Positions 6,487-7,095 of a stretch of DNA of 7,095 nt are shown piece by piece. The position numbers and the translations under genes are program-made. The stretch lies in contig CAKUME010000054.1 of the NCBI GenBank assembly GCA_934667575.1, positions 1-7,095 on the forward strand, read 5' to 3'. The DNA is from an uncultured Eubacteriales bacterium. GTDB lineage: Bacteria; Bacillota; Clostridia; Oscillospirales; Acutalibacteraceae. Within the stretch, counting starts at the first letter, position 1, and each line of letters opens with the position of its first letter. The notes under the pieces are model-generated. The model was not told the DNA's origin and did no database searches. It saw only the letters and a list, made by a program, of their open reading frames with translations.

Positions 6487-7095
6487 ATGGCACAGATCAT
6501 CAGCGGAAAAGAAGTTGCCGCACAGGTCAAGGCGCGCATTGCCGCCGAAACGGCGGCGTTGGCGCAGCAGGGCGTGGTGCCCGGGCTTGCGGTGGTGATC
6601 GTCGGTGAAAATCCGGCGTCCAAAATTTATGTGCGCAACAAAGAAAAAGCGTGCGCCGAAGTGGGCTTTTACAGCGAACTGCACGCACTGCCCGAGCAAA
6701 CCACCGAAGAAGCGCTGCTTGCATTGGTTCGGCAGCTGAACAACGATGCCAAAATTCATGGCATTTTGGTGCAGCTGCCGCTTCCGGCTCACCTCGATGC
6801 GCAGCAGGTCATCGAAACCATCTCGCCCGATAAAGATGTGGACGCGTTCCACCCGGTCAATGTGGGCGGGCTGGTCACAGGCACCAACCGCTTTGCGCCC
6901 TGCACCCCGGCGGGCATTATGGAGCTGCTGCATTCGGCGGGCATTTCGGTCAGCGGCAAGCGCTGCGTGGTGATCGGCCGCAGCAATATTGTCGGCAAAC
7001 CGATGGCGCTGCTGCTGCTGCGCGAAAACGGCACCGTCACAATCTGCCACAGCCACACCCGTCAGCTTGCCGAAATCTGCCGCGAAGCGGATATT
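6487..7095 (+). CDS. folD: Bifunctional methylenetetrahydrofolate dehydrogenase/cyclohydrolase (5' part, truncated by window edge)
   Basis: FolD oxidises 5,10-methylene-THF to 5,10-methenyl-THF with NAD(P)+ and hydrolyses that to 10-formyl-THF, supplying one-carbon units for purines and formyl-Met-tRNA in the cytoplasm. 203 codons are present without a stop, of about 280-290 expected, so roughly 80 C-terminal residues are missing. Landmarks are NPASKIYVRNKEKAC with Tyr48 and catalytic Lys52 (E. coli Tyr50/Lys54), GILVQLPLP with Gln96, DKDVDAFHPVN with Asp119 (E. coli Asp121), PCTPAGIMELL, and the cofactor-binding GRSNIVGKP (164-172). The residue after Asp119 is Ala where Gly is more usual. 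The ATG at 6487 has AGGAGGA at 6472-6478, 8 bases upstream, and lies 22 bp after the lgt stop, so it belongs to the same operon. The window ends just after the start of the Rossmann-fold NAD(P) domain. Confidence 0.96.
   Translation, partial: MAQIISGKEVAAQVKARIAAETAALAQQGVVPGLAVVIVGENPASKIYVRNKEKACAEVGFYSELHALPEQTTEEALLALVRQLNNDAKIHGILVQLPLPAHLDAQQVIETISPDKDVDAFHPVNVGGLVTGTNRFAPCTPAGIMELLHSAGISVSGKRCVVIGRSNIVGKPMALLLLRENGTVTICHSHTRQLAEICREADI

Noticed and set aside
6190..7056. 288-residue open frame on the minus strand opposite the lgt tail and folD
   Set aside because: Both plus-strand genes are unmistakable. The antisense product is low-complexity and lacks start signals.

Overview
The window looks like a chromosomal housekeeping segment from a GC-rich member of the Firmicutes. 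Class Clostridia, probably an Oscillospirales/Ruminococcaceae-type organism, is my best guess. This rests on the paired YfmF/YfmH-type M16 peptidases, the Clostridia-like Lgt with Tyr where E. coli has His, strong AGGAGG-type ribosome binding sites in front of most genes, and protein flavour. By eye the base composition is high GC with strong G/C preference at third codon positions in every gene, so nothing stands out as recently transferred. The taxonomic call is inference.

Layout: (1) Positions 1-505 hold the 3' part of ung (uracil-DNA glycosylase, + strand), cut by the left edge just after the catalytic Asp. (2) Positions 506-646 are a convergent intergenic stretch with two candidate intrinsic terminators, one suited to ung and one suited mainly to the opposing operon. 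(3) Positions 647-2545, minus strand, carry a two-gene operon: a YifB/ComM-like Mg-chelatase-type AAA+ ATPase followed 33 bp later by a small Dabb-domain protein. (4) Positions 2546-2775 are a divergent control region with a well-formed sigma-A-like promoter on each strand and a perfect 16-bp palindrome between the two -35 boxes. (5) Positions 2776-7095, plus strand, carry a tightly packed set that reads as one operon: a catalytically degenerate M16 peptidase (YfmF type), an active-site-bearing M16 peptidase (YfmH type, overlapping by 4 bp), lgt (prolipoprotein diacylglyceryl transferase with a long low-complexity C-terminal tail) and folD (5' part, cut by the right edge).

The two M16 proteins very likely form a heterodimer in which one chain supplies the zinc site and the other the Arg/Tyr substrate-binding pair. 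Lgt modifies lipoproteins at the membrane, FolD feeds one-carbon metabolism, Ung removes uracil from DNA, and the YifB-like ATPase may act on DNA intermediates. No mobile element, CRISPR array, tRNA, rRNA or riboswitch was seen. I found no convincing new system; the points most worth checking are the divergent control region with its palindrome, the split M16 active site next to lgt, and the Lgt tail.
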